Shown one piece after another: positions 49,675 through 59,266 of a stretch of DNA of 64,000 bases. Origin of the DNA: [Muricauda] lutisoli (nom. illeg.) (GTDB lineage: Bacteria > Bacteroidota > Bacteroidia > Flavobacteriales > Flavobacteriaceae). The stretch spans positions 310,001-374,000 of the forward strand of contig NZ_JAFLND010000002.1 in the NCBI RefSeq assembly GCF_017313105.1, written 5' to 3'. The number at the start of each line of letters is the position of its first letter. Position 1 is the first letter of the stretch. The notes beneath the pieces are model-generated. The model saw only the letters and a program-made list of their open reading frames with translations, did no database searches and was not told the DNA's origin. The position numbers and the translations under genes were made by a program.

Positions 49675-51522
49675 TTATTCTACCGTAACCGACTTTGCCA
49701 AGTTTCTCGGTTGATCTACATTACAACCTCTCATTACTGCGATATGGTAGGATAACAATTGTAATGGAATTGTTGTCAATAAAGGAGAAAGACTTTCCGA
49801 AGTATCCGGAACCTCGATTACATGATCCGCCAACTCTTTTACGGTTTCATCTCCTTCTGTTACCACAGCAATGATTCTACCTTTTCTTGATTTTATTTCT
49901 TGGATGTTACTGACCACTTTTTCGTAATGTCCTTTTTTAGTTGCAATTACAACCACAGGCATTTGCTCATCAATCAGCGCAATGGGTCCGTGTTTCATCT
50001 CAGCAGCTGGATAACCCTCTGCATGGATATAGCTTATTTCCTTTAACTTTAGCGCTCCTTCCAAAGCTACCGGGAAATTATATCCTCTTCCCAAGTATAA
50101 GCAATTGGATGAATCTTTGTAGGTCTCGGATATTCCCTCAACCAAAGTATTGGACAACAATGCCTTTTCCACTTTGGTAGGGACAGCTTCCAGCTCCGCC
50201 AAAAATTCTTGATATTTAGATTGGGACAATGTTCCTTTTTCTTGCGCCAATTTTAAGGCTATCAAGGTTAAAACCGTAATCTGTGTTGTAAACGCTTTGG
50301 TCGATGCCACTCCAATTTCCGGTCCGGCATGGGTATAGGCACCCGCATGTGTTTCCCTTGCTATGGATGAACCCACCACATTACAAACTCCAAATACAAA
50401 TGCCCCCCTTTCTTTGGCCAGTTTAATAGCTGCAAGAGTATCTGCCGTTTCTCCTGATTGGGAAATAGCTATCAAAACATCATTTTCTGTAATTACCGGG
50501 TTTCTATATCTAAATTCCGAGGCATATTCTACCTCCACAGGAATCCTAGCCATATCTTCAAAGATATATTCAGCTACAAGTCCAGCATGCCAAGAAGTAC
50601 CACAGGCAACAATAATGATTCTATTGGCATTTAAGAATTTTTCCAGATTTTGATCAATCCCTGCCATTTTTATAATACCCTTGTCGGCCAACAAACGTCC
50701 TCTGTAGGTATCCATAATAGCCTTGGGTTGTTCATATATTTCCTTGAGCATAAAATGATCGTACCCGCCTTTTTCTATCTCTTCCAGGTTAAGCTGAAGC
50801 TCCAAAATGTTCGGGTAGGCAATGGCATCATCCTTTATCTTGCGAAGCTTGATTTCCTTGCCAATTCTTACGATGGCCATTTCCTCATCTTCCAGATAAA
50901 CGGCATTATTGGTGAACTCTATAAAAGGTGATGCGTCAGAAGCAATAAAATATTCGTTTTCACCTATTCCGATGGCAAGGGGGCTACCTAACTTGGCAAC
51001 CACGATCTCATCTGGTTTATTTTTATCGAAAACTGCTATAGCGTATGCCCCAACAACTTGGTTCAATGCTATTTGAACGGCTTTGCCCAGCTTAACATCT
51101 TCCTTGTTCTTAACTTCTTCTATTAGATTTACAAGTACTTCAGTATCTGTATCCGACTCAAAGGTGTATCCTCTTTTTATGAGTGCTTGCTTAATGGACT
51201 CATAGTTTTCTATGATCCCATTGTGTATAATCACCAAATCTCCCGAATTGGAGTAATGTGGATGAGAGTTTACATCGTTAGGGATTCCATGGGTAGCCCA
51301 TCGTGTATGCCCCAAACCTAATTTCCCATTTGTGGGAATGGAGGTCTCTACTTTGCTCTTTAAATCCTCTACCTTTCCCTTGGTTTTGGCAAGATGGATA
51401 TCTTCTCCATCAAAAAGGGTTACCCCTGCACTATCGTAACCTCGATATTCGAGTCTTTGCAAGCCTTTAATAATAACCGGGTAGGCATCTCTATGACCAA
51501 TGTAACCAACTATTCCACACAT
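49675..51522 (-). CDS. glmS: Glutamine-fructose-6-phosphate aminotransferase (isomerising)
   Basis: GlmS makes glucosamine-6-phosphate, the first step to UDP-GlcNAc for the cell wall and LPS. The 615-residue protein begins MCGIVGYIGHRDA with the nucleophile Cys2 of the glutaminase domain (residues 2-240, LGLGHTRWATHG). It continues with two SIS sugar-binding domains (IIIVACGTSWHAGLVAEY, ISQSGETADTLAAI, GRGYNFPVALEGALKLKE) and ends RNLAKSVTVE. No glmS ribozyme is expected in this phylum, and none is seen in the leader. Confidence 0.98.
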   Translation of the reverse strand: MCGIVGYIGHRDAYPVIIKGLQRLEYRGYDSAGVTLFDGEDIHLAKTKGKVEDLKSKVETSIPTNGKLGLGHTRWATHGIPNDVNSHPHYSNSGDLVIIHNGIIENYESIKQALIKRGYTFESDTDTEVLVNLIEEVKNKEDVKLGKAVQIALNQVVGAYAIAVFDKNKPDEIVVAKLGSPLAIGIGENEYFIASDASPFIEFTNNAVYLEDEEMAIVRIGKEIKLRKIKDDAIAYPNILELQLNLEEIEKGGYDHFMLKEIYEQPKAIMDTYRGRLLADKGIIKMAGIDQNLEKFLNANRIIIVACGTSWHAGLVAEYIFEDMARIPVEVEYASEFRYRNPVITENDVLIAISQSGETADTLAAIKLAKERGAFVFGVCNVVGSSIARETHAGAYTHAGPEIGVASTKAFTTQITVLTLIALKLAQEKGTLSQSKYQEFLAELEAVPTKVEKALLSNTLVEGISETYKDSSNCLYLGRGYNFPVALEGALKLKEISYIHAEGYPAAEMKHGPIALIDEQMPVVVIATKKGHYEKVVSNIQEIKSRKGRIIAVVTEGDETVKELADHVIEVPDTSESLSPLLTTIPLQLLSYHIAVMRGCNVDQPRNLAKSVTVE

Positions 51523-51563
51523 AAGATATTTTTTAGTTAAAAGCCATTTGGGGGTTTGGTATT

Positions 51564-51571
51564 CAAATTTA
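51564..51571 (-). promoter_or_regulatory. -7 element of glmS
   Basis: TAAATTTG on the minus strand matches TAnnTTTG, 42 bases before the glmS start. Confidence 0.5.
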
Positions 51572-51649
51572 AAGGCTATACGTTAAAAAATGTAGTTCTG
51601 GTTCTTTAAACCGATAAAAGTTCAAAAAACTACGATAAGCCCAAGCTTT

Positions 51650-53467
51650 CTAGTTGGCCTCGGTGTAGTAAATCTCCAATTTGAGTTTTTTCTCTTCTTC
51701 CTCGTTGCTTACATTGCTTCCATAAAGAACTGTTCCTAATGGACTTACGGCAGCAGCAACTGGATAATCGACTCCTTCGGCATTGCTCCCTATAGCTTCT
51801 TGAAGCAACGTGATACCAATATTTGGTGTTAATGTTAGGCCCAACTTGGCATTTACAGAATCACGAACAATAATATTATTGATATGTTCAGTTATTCGTA
51901 TGGTATATTTTAAACCTAAGTCACCGTCTTTTTCCAACACCCCATCATGATTTGGAAAATACCTCAATGGGTTGGTTCCTGAATTTGATGTAACGATTTC
52001 ATTTGAAGCATCGAACAAAGGTCTATTGTTCTCTGAATTGTAAAGGTAAAGTCTTGGTGGTTCAACAACCGAGGCATCCACAGCTTGGCGATCAACATAA
52101 AACACCAAATTAGCTTCATTTACAATCCAGTTTTTCTGTTTTATCTCATTAATGATACTCGAACCACCGTTCTCGGTTTCATCAAAAAGCCTCACCTCCG
52201 CAAGAGTAGCCCCTCCTTTTACATAAATTCTAGAAGCATTTTCGTTGTTGCCAATTGCATTTACAACTTCTGTAGGCAACATTTCATTTTCAAAGACATT
52301 TACGGCATTGCCCGTAATTCCCGCAGAGGTTCCTACCAAGAAATTTAGGGTGAAATCCCTTTCGGACTTCACCACATCATCGGCCTCTGCATCATAATCA
52401 TCATACTCGTAGGTGATGGTAATGTTAGCTTGCGTCAAATCCAGAAGGAACATAAGTTCATCCATATCGGTACCGGACAAATGTATTCCCCTGAAAAAGT
52501 TTTTAAAATTGGATTGACTAAGTAATTCTGGCTGCCCTTCTTTGTCCAATATATTTTCTTGGAAAAAATCGGGATCCAATGCAATTCGTATACCTGGATT
52601 GAGTCTATTGGTCACTTCTTGTGATTCATCAACATTTTCTGTTTCCGGGTCGTCTTCATTCTCTCGGAACAGTATTTCTTCATCATCAATGGTAACTTCA
52701 CCATTAAAAAGTGTCTCACCAATAAAACTGGAAAAATCTTGATTGGAATAATATTCCTGGGCTTCTGCAAAATTTGAATTTGGGTCAAGGTCTCGAAGAA
52801 AATAATTGGACCTCGAAACAATCAGATTAAAAGGTTGGGACCTATCACCATAAATACTGTCCAAATCAAACCTGTTCGGGTAAGAATTGGCCACAAAATC
52901 ATCTCCAGTTCCATCTTCATCCGGGTCAAAAGGATTGGAGCCTTGAATTCGTTCTTGGTTATCGGTTACGCCATCCCCATCAAAATCGGAATTTGGGTCA
53001 TTCACATCATCACCGCTTTCGAACTCGTCATCCACACCATCTCCATCGGTATCCGACGAAGGGGGCAATTGGAAGGGAATATACAAATAGACTTCCTTGA
53101 CCGTTTCGTTCTCTTGAATGGTACTTTCATTATCGTCCGAATCTGCCTCGTCTTCACCTGACTGTGTAAGATCACCAAAGGTCGGTGAAACACTGGGCAA
53201 TGACAGTTGGGAAATAATACTTGCCTTCCTTTTCCCATAGATCGGGTCGTTGAAAGTACCCAATTGATATAAGGGCAACCTGTTGGTCTGTACGGCGGTT
53301 ATCCCTTTATTGTAGGCAAAAACATCATACTCCGCCTTGCCGGTCGTAAAGGGCTCTCCCGAAATAACACCTTCACCTATGGTGTCCAATTCGTCTTCAC
53401 AAGAGGCAAGCAGTAAAAACAAAGTCCCAACCAACGCTGAAACTTTGAAAATCTTGGAAAATCTCAT
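51650..53467 (-). CDS. DUF4270 lipoprotein with thrombospondin-3-like calcium repeats
   Basis: This 605-residue lipoprotein (signal ending LFLLLASC, Cys23) matches DUF4270, a Bacteroidota surface or periplasmic family of unknown role: [23 protein letters not shown] near the front and YYTEAN at the end. Residues about 139-190 contain thrombospondin type 3-like Ca-binding repeats ([40 protein letters not shown]). Other DUF4270 proteins I know lack a clear insert of this kind, so it may be a lineage-specific addition. It lies 5 bases after the GT5-like gene and 127 bases upstream of glmS, a linkage also seen in relatives. Confidence 0.87.
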   Translation of the reverse strand: MRFSKIFKVSALVGTLFLLLASCEDELDTIGEGVISGEPFTTGKAEYDVFAYNKGITAVQTNRLPLYQLGTFNDPIYGKRKASIISQLSLPSVSPTFGDLTQSGEDEADSDDNESTIQENETVKEVYLYIPFQLPPSSDTDGDGVDDEFESGDDVNDPNSDFDGDGVTDNQERIQGSNPFDPDEDGTGDDFVANSYPNRFDLDSIYGDRSQPFNLIVSRSNYFLRDLDPNSNFAEAQEYYSNQDFSSFIGETLFNGEVTIDDEEILFRENEDDPETENVDESQEVTNRLNPGIRIALDPDFFQENILDKEGQPELLSQSNFKNFFRGIHLSGTDMDELMFLLDLTQANITITYEYDDYDAEADDVVKSERDFTLNFLVGTSAGITGNAVNVFENEMLPTEVVNAIGNNENASRIYVKGGATLAEVRLFDETENGGSSIINEIKQKNWIVNEANLVFYVDRQAVDASVVEPPRLYLYNSENNRPLFDASNEIVTSNSGTNPLRYFPNHDGVLEKDGDLGLKYTIRITEHINNIIVRDSVNAKLGLTLTPNIGITLLQEAIGSNAEGVDYPVAAAVSPLGTVLYGSNVSNEEEEKKLKLEIYYTEAN

Positions 53468-53472
53468 TCAAT

Positions 53473-54282
53473 CTATTTTAAAACCTCTGTATTATAGAAA
53501 TTTATGTATGCCTCTTCTGCTTCCTGCAGGGAAACGTAAGGCAGTACCGGTACGGAAAGATTATCAATATGACTTTTAAGGTCATCGGACAAATCCTCCG
53601 CGGCTAAAATAACGGCATCGGAATGATCTACGGCAACCTTTAACAAATTATTATACTCGGGATGGGCAAGTGAGGAAATCTCTTCTTTATCAATGCCATC
53701 AAAAGCAATCTTATCTATCATGGCACTATCCAATTCTCCCTCAAAATCTTTACCGTAAACCGAGGTAACTATTTTACTTTCGGAGAACAACGGCTCATCC
53801 GCGTAGTATTTTCTCAAATAAAGCGGCACCATGGAGGCCATCCAGCCATGTACATGGATAATATCTGGAGACCAATTTAATTTTTTCACTGTTTCAACCA
53901 CACCTTTTGCAAAGAAGATGGCACGCTCGTCATTGTCAGGGAACAAATTCCCATCGGCATCGGCAAATGTGGCCTTTCTTTTAAAATATTCATCGTTGTC
54001 TATAAAATAGACTTGGATCCTTTCTTTTGGTATGGATGCCACCTTTATGATCAAGGGCATATCCATGTCGTTGATCACCAGGTTCATCCCCGATAAACGT
54101 ATTACCTCGTGTAATTGATGCCTTCTTTCGTTAATGTTTCCGTACCTTGGCATAAATATGCGGATTTGCCCACCGTTACTGTTCACCATTCTTGGCGCTT
54201 CGTACGACATTAAGGAAACAGGATTCTCTGGGAGGTAGGGAACTAATTCAGAAGATACAAACAATACCTTTTTACCATTCAT
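53473..54282 (-). CDS. Half-length glycogen/starch synthase-like protein (GT5 N-terminal domain)
   Basis: From ATG 54282 this is a 269-residue protein similar to the ADP-glucose-binding N-terminal Rossmann domain of bacterial glycogen synthase: KKVLFVSSELVPYLPENPVSLMSYEAPRMV, GGQIRIFMPRYGNINERR, PDIIHVHGWMASMVPLYLRK. The C-terminal catalytic half (about 200 residues with the E-x7-E motif) is absent, and the KxGGL loop near the front is altered. It is unlikely to be a working synthase alone; a regulatory or structural role is possible. It is divergent from panC. The frame extends upstream to 54321, but that part precedes the likely transcription start. Confidence 0.8.
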   Translation of the reverse strand: MNGKKVLFVSSELVPYLPENPVSLMSYEAPRMVNSNGGQIRIFMPRYGNINERRHQLHEVIRLSGMNLVINDMDMPLIIKVASIPKERIQVYFIDNDEYFKRKATFADADGNLFPDNDERAIFFAKGVVETVKKLNWSPDIIHVHGWMASMVPLYLRKYYADEPLFSESKIVTSVYGKDFEGELDSAMIDKIAFDGIDKEEISSLAHPEYNNLLKVAVDHSDAVILAAEDLSDDLKSHIDNLSVPVLPYVSLQEAEEAYINFYNTEVLK

Positions 54283-54318
54283 AAACACTTTCTTTTGTTT
54301 ATCTGAAAAACATAGCTG

Positions 54319-54326
54319 CAAAAGTA
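54319..54326 (-). promoter_or_regulatory. -7 element of the GT5-like gene
   Basis: TACTTTTG on the minus strand matches TAnnTTTG. Transcription from about 54312 supports ATG 54282 as start. Confidence 0.6.
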
Positions 54327-54357
54327 CAAAAATTATGCTGATTAGCAGTATTTATAG

Positions 54358-54365
54358 TATTTTTG
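54358..54365 (+). promoter_or_regulatory. -7 element of panC-panD
   Basis: TATTTTTG matches TAnnTTTG and would start transcription near 54372, just before ATG 54385. Confidence 0.6.
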
Positions 54366-54384
54366 CACCCTTTTGTACCTGTAT

Positions 54385-55233
54385 ATGAAGATATTCGACC
54401 GTAAAAAAGAACTTAACAACTTCACTTTGGGGGAGCGTAAAAAAGACCGTAACATTGGTCTGGTGCCCACAATGGGCGCGCTTCACACAGGTCATATCTC
54501 CCTGGTAAAAAAAGCACTTTTGGAAAACGACCTGGTCGTGGTGAGCATTTTCGTGAACCCTACACAATTTGATAAAAAAGACGACCTTGAAAAATATCCG
54601 CGCACTTTTGAGAAGGATATTGAACTTTTGAAACAGGTTTCGGACAATATTGTAGTTTTTGCTCCCACGGTTGATGAAATTTATGAGGGCAAACTTGAAT
54701 CTGAATCCTATGAGTTCGATGGCCTGGACAAAGTAATGGAAGGAGAGTTCAGAACTGGTCATTTTGATGGCGTTGGGACTATTGTGGAGCTCTTGTTAAG
54801 AACTGTGGCCCCCGACAAAGCCTATTTTGGTGAAAAAGATTTCCAGCAATTGCAGATTATCCGGAAAATGGCCGAAATCAAGAACTTGCCGTACGAAATT
54901 ATCGGATGTCCAATAGAAAGGGAACCACAGGGTTTGGCCATGAGTTCCCGCAACGAGAGACTCTCTAAAGAAACCCGCGAAAAAGCTGGTTTTATACACG
55001 ATACACTACAAGCTGCCAAAACCGATTTTGGCACGAAAAGTGCGGCATATGTAAAGGATTGGGTGAAATCTGAATTTGAACAACATCCTTTGTTTGATCT
55101 GGAATATTTCGAAATCGCGGACGAGAACACATTGACTCCTGCTTTAAAAATACAGGACAACCAAAAATACAGGGCGTTTATAGCCGTTTACGCAGACGGC
55201 GTACGCTTAATTGATAATCTAAGATTGAATTGA
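54385..55233 (+). CDS. panC: Pantoate-beta-alanine ligase
   Basis: PanC joins pantoate and beta-alanine using ATP to make pantothenate, the precursor of CoA. The 282-residue protein has GLVPTMGALHTGHISLV (HIGH-type motif HTGH), FVNPTQFDKKDDLEKYPR, VAPDKAYFGEKDFQQLQIIRKM and GLAMSSRNERLS (KMSKS-type SRN). I use ATG 54385; an in-frame TTG four codons earlier is less likely. It is followed after 12 bases by panD, which makes its beta-alanine substrate. Confidence 0.97.
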   Translation: MKIFDRKKELNNFTLGERKKDRNIGLVPTMGALHTGHISLVKKALLENDLVVVSIFVNPTQFDKKDDLEKYPRTFEKDIELLKQVSDNIVVFAPTVDEIYEGKLESESYEFDGLDKVMEGEFRTGHFDGVGTIVELLLRTVAPDKAYFGEKDFQQLQIIRKMAEIKNLPYEIIGCPIEREPQGLAMSSRNERLSKETREKAGFIHDTLQAAKTDFGTKSAAYVKDWVKSEFEQHPLFDLEYFEIADENTLTPALKIQDNQKYRAFIAVYADGVRLIDNLRLN

Positions 55234-55245
55234 TAATTTTGCACC

Positions 55246-55596
55246 ATGCAAGTAGAAGTCGTAAAATCTAAAATTCACCGTGTAAAAGTTACCGGAGCAG
55301 ACCTTAATTATATAGGTAGCATTACCATAGACGAAGATCTTATGGATGCCGCCAACATTATTAGGGGCGAAAAAGTGCAGATTGTGAACAACAACAACGG
55401 TGAGCGATTGGAAACTTATGCCATTCCAGGCCCTAGAGGTTCTGGAGAGCTGACCCTGAACGGTGCCGCCGCCAGAAAAGTGGCCGTCGGAGACGTATTG
55501 ATCCTGATTACCTACGCTTGGATGGATATCGAAGAGGCAAAATCATTTAATCCAGCATTGGTGTTCCCCAACGAGGAAACCAATCTACTCAAGTAA
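55246..55596 (+). CDS. panD: Aspartate 1-decarboxylase
   Basis: PanD makes beta-alanine from aspartate for pantothenate. The 116-residue proenzyme self-cleaves between Gly24 and Ser25 (NYIGSITID) to form the pyruvoyl group. The front [20 protein letters not shown] with the conserved Lys, and [20 protein letters not shown] and [15 protein letters not shown] segments, are typical. Together with panC it forms the last part of the pathway; panB is not in the window. Confidence 0.97.
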   Translation: MQVEVVKSKIHRVKVTGADLNYIGSITIDEDLMDAANIIRGEKVQIVNNNNGERLETYAIPGPRGSGELTLNGAAARKVAVGDVLILITYAWMDIEEAKSFNPALVFPNEETNLLK

Positions 55597-55599
55597 ATT

Positions 55600-56565
55600 T
55601 TGGGCAAATCCCTGAAAAAATTTCTTAAGATATTTGTACCCATCGCTTTTGGGCTGTTTTTGGTTTGGTATTCTTACAACTCCACCACACCGGAAGAACG
55701 AAAACAAATCATCCATTATATTTCCAATGCGAGTCCAATATGGGTGACCATTTCCGTAATCATTGGCATATTGAGTCACATTTCAAGGGCCATACGCTGG
55801 AAATATCTTTTGGAACCGATGGGTTATCGCCCCAAAACCATCAATACCATATTTATTGTGCTTATATCATATTTCGCCAACTTGGGGATTCCCCGTTCAG
55901 GTGAAATATTAAGGGCTACAGCACTGACCACCTATGAGAAGGTGCCTTTTGAAAAAGGGTTCGGCACAATTGTTACCGAAAGGGTCATAGATCTTTTAAT
56001 GCTTTTGATCATTATTTTGATAACCCTGGTGCTTCAAACTGATTTTATTCTTGGATTTTTAGAAGAAAGAGGCGTAAACATTATCGGTGCCATAGGAATA
56101 TTACTTGTTGGTATTGTCGGCCTCTTTTTAGGGTCATACATCATCCGTAAATCCAGATCGCCATTCGCATTAAAACTAAAAGGGTTCCTCAATGGATTGC
56201 AGGACGGTGTTCTGAGCGTTTTCAAAATGAAGAACAAATGGTCTTTCATTCTGCATACCCTATTTATTTGGGCAGCATATTTTGGCATGTTCTGGGTCAT
56301 AAAATACACCGTAGAGGAAACCATACCACTATCCTTGGGCGAATTATTGGTAGCCTTTGTTGCCGGGGCCTTTGCCATGTCCACTACTAATGGCGGAATT
56401 GGCCTTTACCCTATTGCTGTGAGCGCTGCATTGGGAATTTATGGCATCAGCTCCATATCTGGAGATGCATTTGGTTGGATTATGTGGATTGCCCAAACGT
56501 TGATGGTGGTGGTTTTCGGTACAATATCCTTCCTTGTTTTACCGTTATTGAACAGAAATCGGTAA
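55600..56565 (+). CDS. YbhN/AglD-type flippase-like membrane protein (LPG synthase TM family)
   Basis: This 321-residue protein has eight or so hydrophobic helices and the family motifs of the lysylphosphatidylglycerol synthase transmembrane/UPF0104 group: HISRAIRWKYLLEPMGYRP, SYFANLGIPRSGEILRATAL, VTERVIDLLMLLI and FAMSTTNGGIGLYPIAVSAAL. A role in lipid or lipid-linked sugar handling is usual for the family, without proof here. The start is TTG at 55600, 3 bases after the panD stop; the first internal ATG is 79 codons in and would remove the first helices. Confidence 0.88.
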   Translation: MGKSLKKFLKIFVPIAFGLFLVWYSYNSTTPEERKQIIHYISNASPIWVTISVIIGILSHISRAIRWKYLLEPMGYRPKTINTIFIVLISYFANLGIPRSGEILRATALTTYEKVPFEKGFGTIVTERVIDLLMLLIIILITLVLQTDFILGFLEERGVNIIGAIGILLVGIVGLFLGSYIIRKSRSPFALKLKGFLNGLQDGVLSVFKMKNKWSFILHTLFIWAAYFGMFWVIKYTVEETIPLSLGELLVAFVAGAFAMSTTNGGIGLYPIAVSAALGIYGISSISGDAFGWIMWIAQTLMVVVFGTISFLVLPLLNRNR

Positions 56566-56590
56566 GCCCCAGCCGCCTAAATCTTAACCA

Positions 56591-57733
56591 ATGAAAAAAT
56601 GTCTATTTCTACTGATAGGCTTTACTTGCTTGAACCTCAGCGCTCAAGTGACAAAAGAGATTTTTGAATCCTTCAAACTGCAAGAACGGAGGGATGTCTC
56701 CTACTATTTTCCTGAAGACTATACCGAAGAAAAATCGTATCCATTGATTGTGGTTTTGGACGCCGAATATTTGTTCGGCCTGGTTGTTGCCAACGTAAAA
56801 TTCCAAAGCAAGTTTGATCGTATGCCCGAAGCCATTGTGGTCGGTGTTCATCAACTGCAGAACGATTTGCGCTGGGAAGATTGCGACTACGAGGATGTAT
56901 CGGGATTACCTACGGAGAAAGGCAAAATGTTCTACGAATTTTTGGGCACAGAATTGATTCCCTATCTGGAAACCAGCTATAATATCGCCCCGTTTAAAAT
57001 GTTCGTGGGTTACGATATCACAGCCAACTTTGGCAACTATTATCTTTTCAAGGACCGTTCATTGTTCAATTCCTATATCAGTATTTCACCTGTTTTGGCA
57101 ACCGATATGGAAAGTAGGGTTCCCGCCCGCTTATCCGAACTGGACCAGACCATTTTTTATAATTTGATCATTGAAAAACAACCTACGGACGATAGGCAGC
57201 GTGTCCTTCAAATGAACACTAGCATCAACTCCATCACCAAAGAATCCCTACATTACTTTTTTGATGAATATGAAAGTGCCGACCATACATCCATCGCGGC
57301 CTATGGTATAAGCAAAGCTTTTGACAACGTATTCCGGATATACAGGCCCATTACTCCGGCAGAATATAAATCGGACATCCTTACTTCCGAGGAACCCGTT
57401 TTCAATTATTTGGAAAATAGATACCAAACCATAGAAGACCTGTTCGGGTTTGAAAAACCCGTGGAACTCAACGATATTATGGCCATTTATGCTGCCTGCC
57501 TGAAAAAAGAGGACTATGAATCACTGGAACCTTTGGCGGACCTTTGCAAAAAGGAATTTCCAGATACTATGATGGGCTTTTATTTCGAGGGGGAATATTA
57601 CGAGTTCATCGGAGAACCCAAAAAGGCGTTCAAAACATTCGAAAAAGCATTTCAACTTGAAGAAATCGACTTTTTGACCAAGGATATGGCCCTCGAAAAA
57701 ATTGATGCCCTAAAAGCAGACTTCGGTTATTAA
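56591..57733 (+). CDS. Exported esterase-like protein without the catalytic serine
   Basis: This 380-residue protein has a signal peptide (LLIGFTCLNLSA-Q), an esterase D/ferri-siderophore-esterase-like alpha/beta-hydrolase domain (about 25-260: RDVSYYFPEDYTEEKSYPLIVVLDAEYLF, IPYLETSYNIAPFKMFVGYD) and a helical C-terminal part with a TPR-like stretch (FEGEYYEFIGEPKKAFKTFEKAF). The nucleophile elbow GxSxGG reads GYDITA (140-145), so Asp142 replaces Ser. The His at ADHTS (232) is kept. It is probably a non-hydrolytic binding protein. It starts 25 bases after the YbhN-like gene. Confidence 0.85.
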   Translation: MKKCLFLLIGFTCLNLSAQVTKEIFESFKLQERRDVSYYFPEDYTEEKSYPLIVVLDAEYLFGLVVANVKFQSKFDRMPEAIVVGVHQLQNDLRWEDCDYEDVSGLPTEKGKMFYEFLGTELIPYLETSYNIAPFKMFVGYDITANFGNYYLFKDRSLFNSYISISPVLATDMESRVPARLSELDQTIFYNLIIEKQPTDDRQRVLQMNTSINSITKESLHYFFDEYESADHTSIAAYGISKAFDNVFRIYRPITPAEYKSDILTSEEPVFNYLENRYQTIEDLFGFEKPVELNDIMAIYAACLKKEDYESLEPLADLCKKEFPDTMMGFYFEGEYYEFIGEPKKAFKTFEKAFQLEEIDFLTKDMALEKIDALKADFGY

Positions 57734-57747
57734 CGGGATGGATTCCT

Positions 57748-57832
57748 CGATTATTGGATTATTAGATGATTTCCCTTCTAAAAATCGAACTATCTAATTT
57801 TCCAAACATCCAATCCATCATCTAAATCCATA
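57748..57832. repeat. Imperfect inverted repeat between the esterase-like gene and radA
   Basis: GGATTATTAGATGAT on the left and, in reverse complement, GGATTTAGATGAT on the right form an imperfect long hairpin with an A/T-rich loop. It may act as a weak terminator or be a degraded repeat. Confidence 0.35.
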
Positions 57833-57857
57833 TCTTTAGGCCCCTCATTTAGTTTGA

Positions 57858-59216
57858 ATGGCCAAGACCAAAACAGCATTTTTTTGTCAAAACTGTGGAG
57901 CCCAATTCCCCAAGTGGGTGGGGCAATGTTCCTCTTGCAAGGAATGGAACACCATTGTGGAAGAAGTGGTCCAGAAGGAGGACAAAAAAAGTTGGAAGGC
58001 CGACAAAGTCGCCAGACAGGCCAACAAACCGCTACGGGTTTCGGAGATCACACAAGAAAAAGAACTCCGTTTGGACACATTGGACCAAGAATTCAACCGT
58101 GTTTTGGGCGGTGGGCTGGTACCTGGATCGCTGACCTTGTTGGGCGGGGAGCCGGGCATTGGTAAAAGTACGTTACTGCTTCAGATTGCGCTGAAATTAC
58201 CCTATAAAATCCTATATGTATCGGGCGAGGAAAGTCAACGGCAGATAAAAATGCGTGCCGATCGCATTCAACCCAACAGCGAAAATTGTTACATCCTTAC
58301 CGAGACCAAAACTCAAAATATTTTTCAGCAAATCTCAACTATTGAGCCTGATTTGGTCGTAATCGACTCCATTCAGACCCTGCACACCGATTATATCGAA
58401 TCCGCAGCTGGGAGCATTTCCCAAATACGCGAAAGCACTGCGGAACTCATCAAATTTGCAAAAGAGAGTCACACTCCCGTTATTTTGGTGGGGCACATCA
58501 CAAAAGATGGCACCATTGCCGGTCCTAAGATTTTGGAGCATATGGTAGATACCGTTCTCCAGTTTGAAGGCGACCGTAATTATGTATACCGTATTCTCCG
58601 TTCCCTTAAAAACCGTTTTGGTTCAACCGCGGAACTGGGTATTTACGAAATGCAGGGAAGCGGGCTTCGCGAAGTCAACAATCCCTCGGAAGTATTGATT
58701 TCTAAAAATGATGAAGACCTCAGCGGCACTGCCATTGCCGCCACCGTGGAAGGTATGCGACCCCTATTGATTGAAATCCAAGCCTTGGTAAGCACCGCCG
58801 TTTATGGAACGCCACAACGCTCCGCCACTGGTTTCAATGCCAAAAGATTGAACATGCTCTTGGCCGTTTTGGAAAAACGAGCAGGCTTCAAGTTGGGAGC
58901 AAAGGATGTTTTCCTGAATATTACAGGTGGAATCTCCGTGGATGACCCTGCTATTGATTTGGCTGTTATGGCCGCAATTCTATCCAGCAATTCGGACATT
59001 GCCATTGAAAAAGGCGTCTGTTTTGCCGCAGAGGTTGGCCTTGCTGGTGAAATTAGGCCTGTGCAACGTGTAGACCAACGTATCCTTGAAGCTGAAAAAC
59101 TGGGTTTCTCCAAAATCTTTGTTTCCAAAAACAATAAGATTGGATTGAAACAATCTGGTATCCAGATTCAAAAGGTGTCCAAGATTGAAGATGTTGTCGC
59201 CCATTTATTCGGATAA
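57858..59216 (+). CDS. radA: DNA repair protein RadA (Sms)
   Basis: RadA is a hexameric helicase that drives branch migration in recombination. The 452-residue protein has the N-terminal zinc finger (Cys10, Cys13, Cys24, Cys27 in CQNCGAQFPKWVGQCSSC), Walker A in LLGGEPGIGKSTLLLQIAL, the RadA-specific LKNRFGSTAELGIYEM, and the Lon-like C-terminal domain (GGISVDDPAIDLAVMAAILS). All parts are intact. Confidence 0.97.
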   Translation: MAKTKTAFFCQNCGAQFPKWVGQCSSCKEWNTIVEEVVQKEDKKSWKADKVARQANKPLRVSEITQEKELRLDTLDQEFNRVLGGGLVPGSLTLLGGEPGIGKSTLLLQIALKLPYKILYVSGEESQRQIKMRADRIQPNSENCYILTETKTQNIFQQISTIEPDLVVIDSIQTLHTDYIESAAGSISQIRESTAELIKFAKESHTPVILVGHITKDGTIAGPKILEHMVDTVLQFEGDRNYVYRILRSLKNRFGSTAELGIYEMQGSGLREVNNPSEVLISKNDEDLSGTAIAATVEGMRPLLIEIQALVSTAVYGTPQRSATGFNAKRLNMLLAVLEKRAGFKLGAKDVFLNITGGISVDDPAIDLAVMAAILSSNSDIAIEKGVCFAAEVGLAGEIRPVQRVDQRILEAEKLGFSKIFVSKNNKIGLKQSGIQIQKVSKIEDVVAHLFG

Positions 59217-59266
59217 ACCAGTAATTTCAGGTTTCTTTCTATATTTAGGAAACTTTCAAACTGCAC

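Noticed and set aside
53002..53238. A small frame over the DUF4270 calcium repeats
   Set aside because: It is another frame of the repetitive Asp/Gly-rich coding segment.
54352..54762. A 136-codon frame antisense to panC
   Set aside because: panC is intact and conserved; the antisense frame has no start context or family match.
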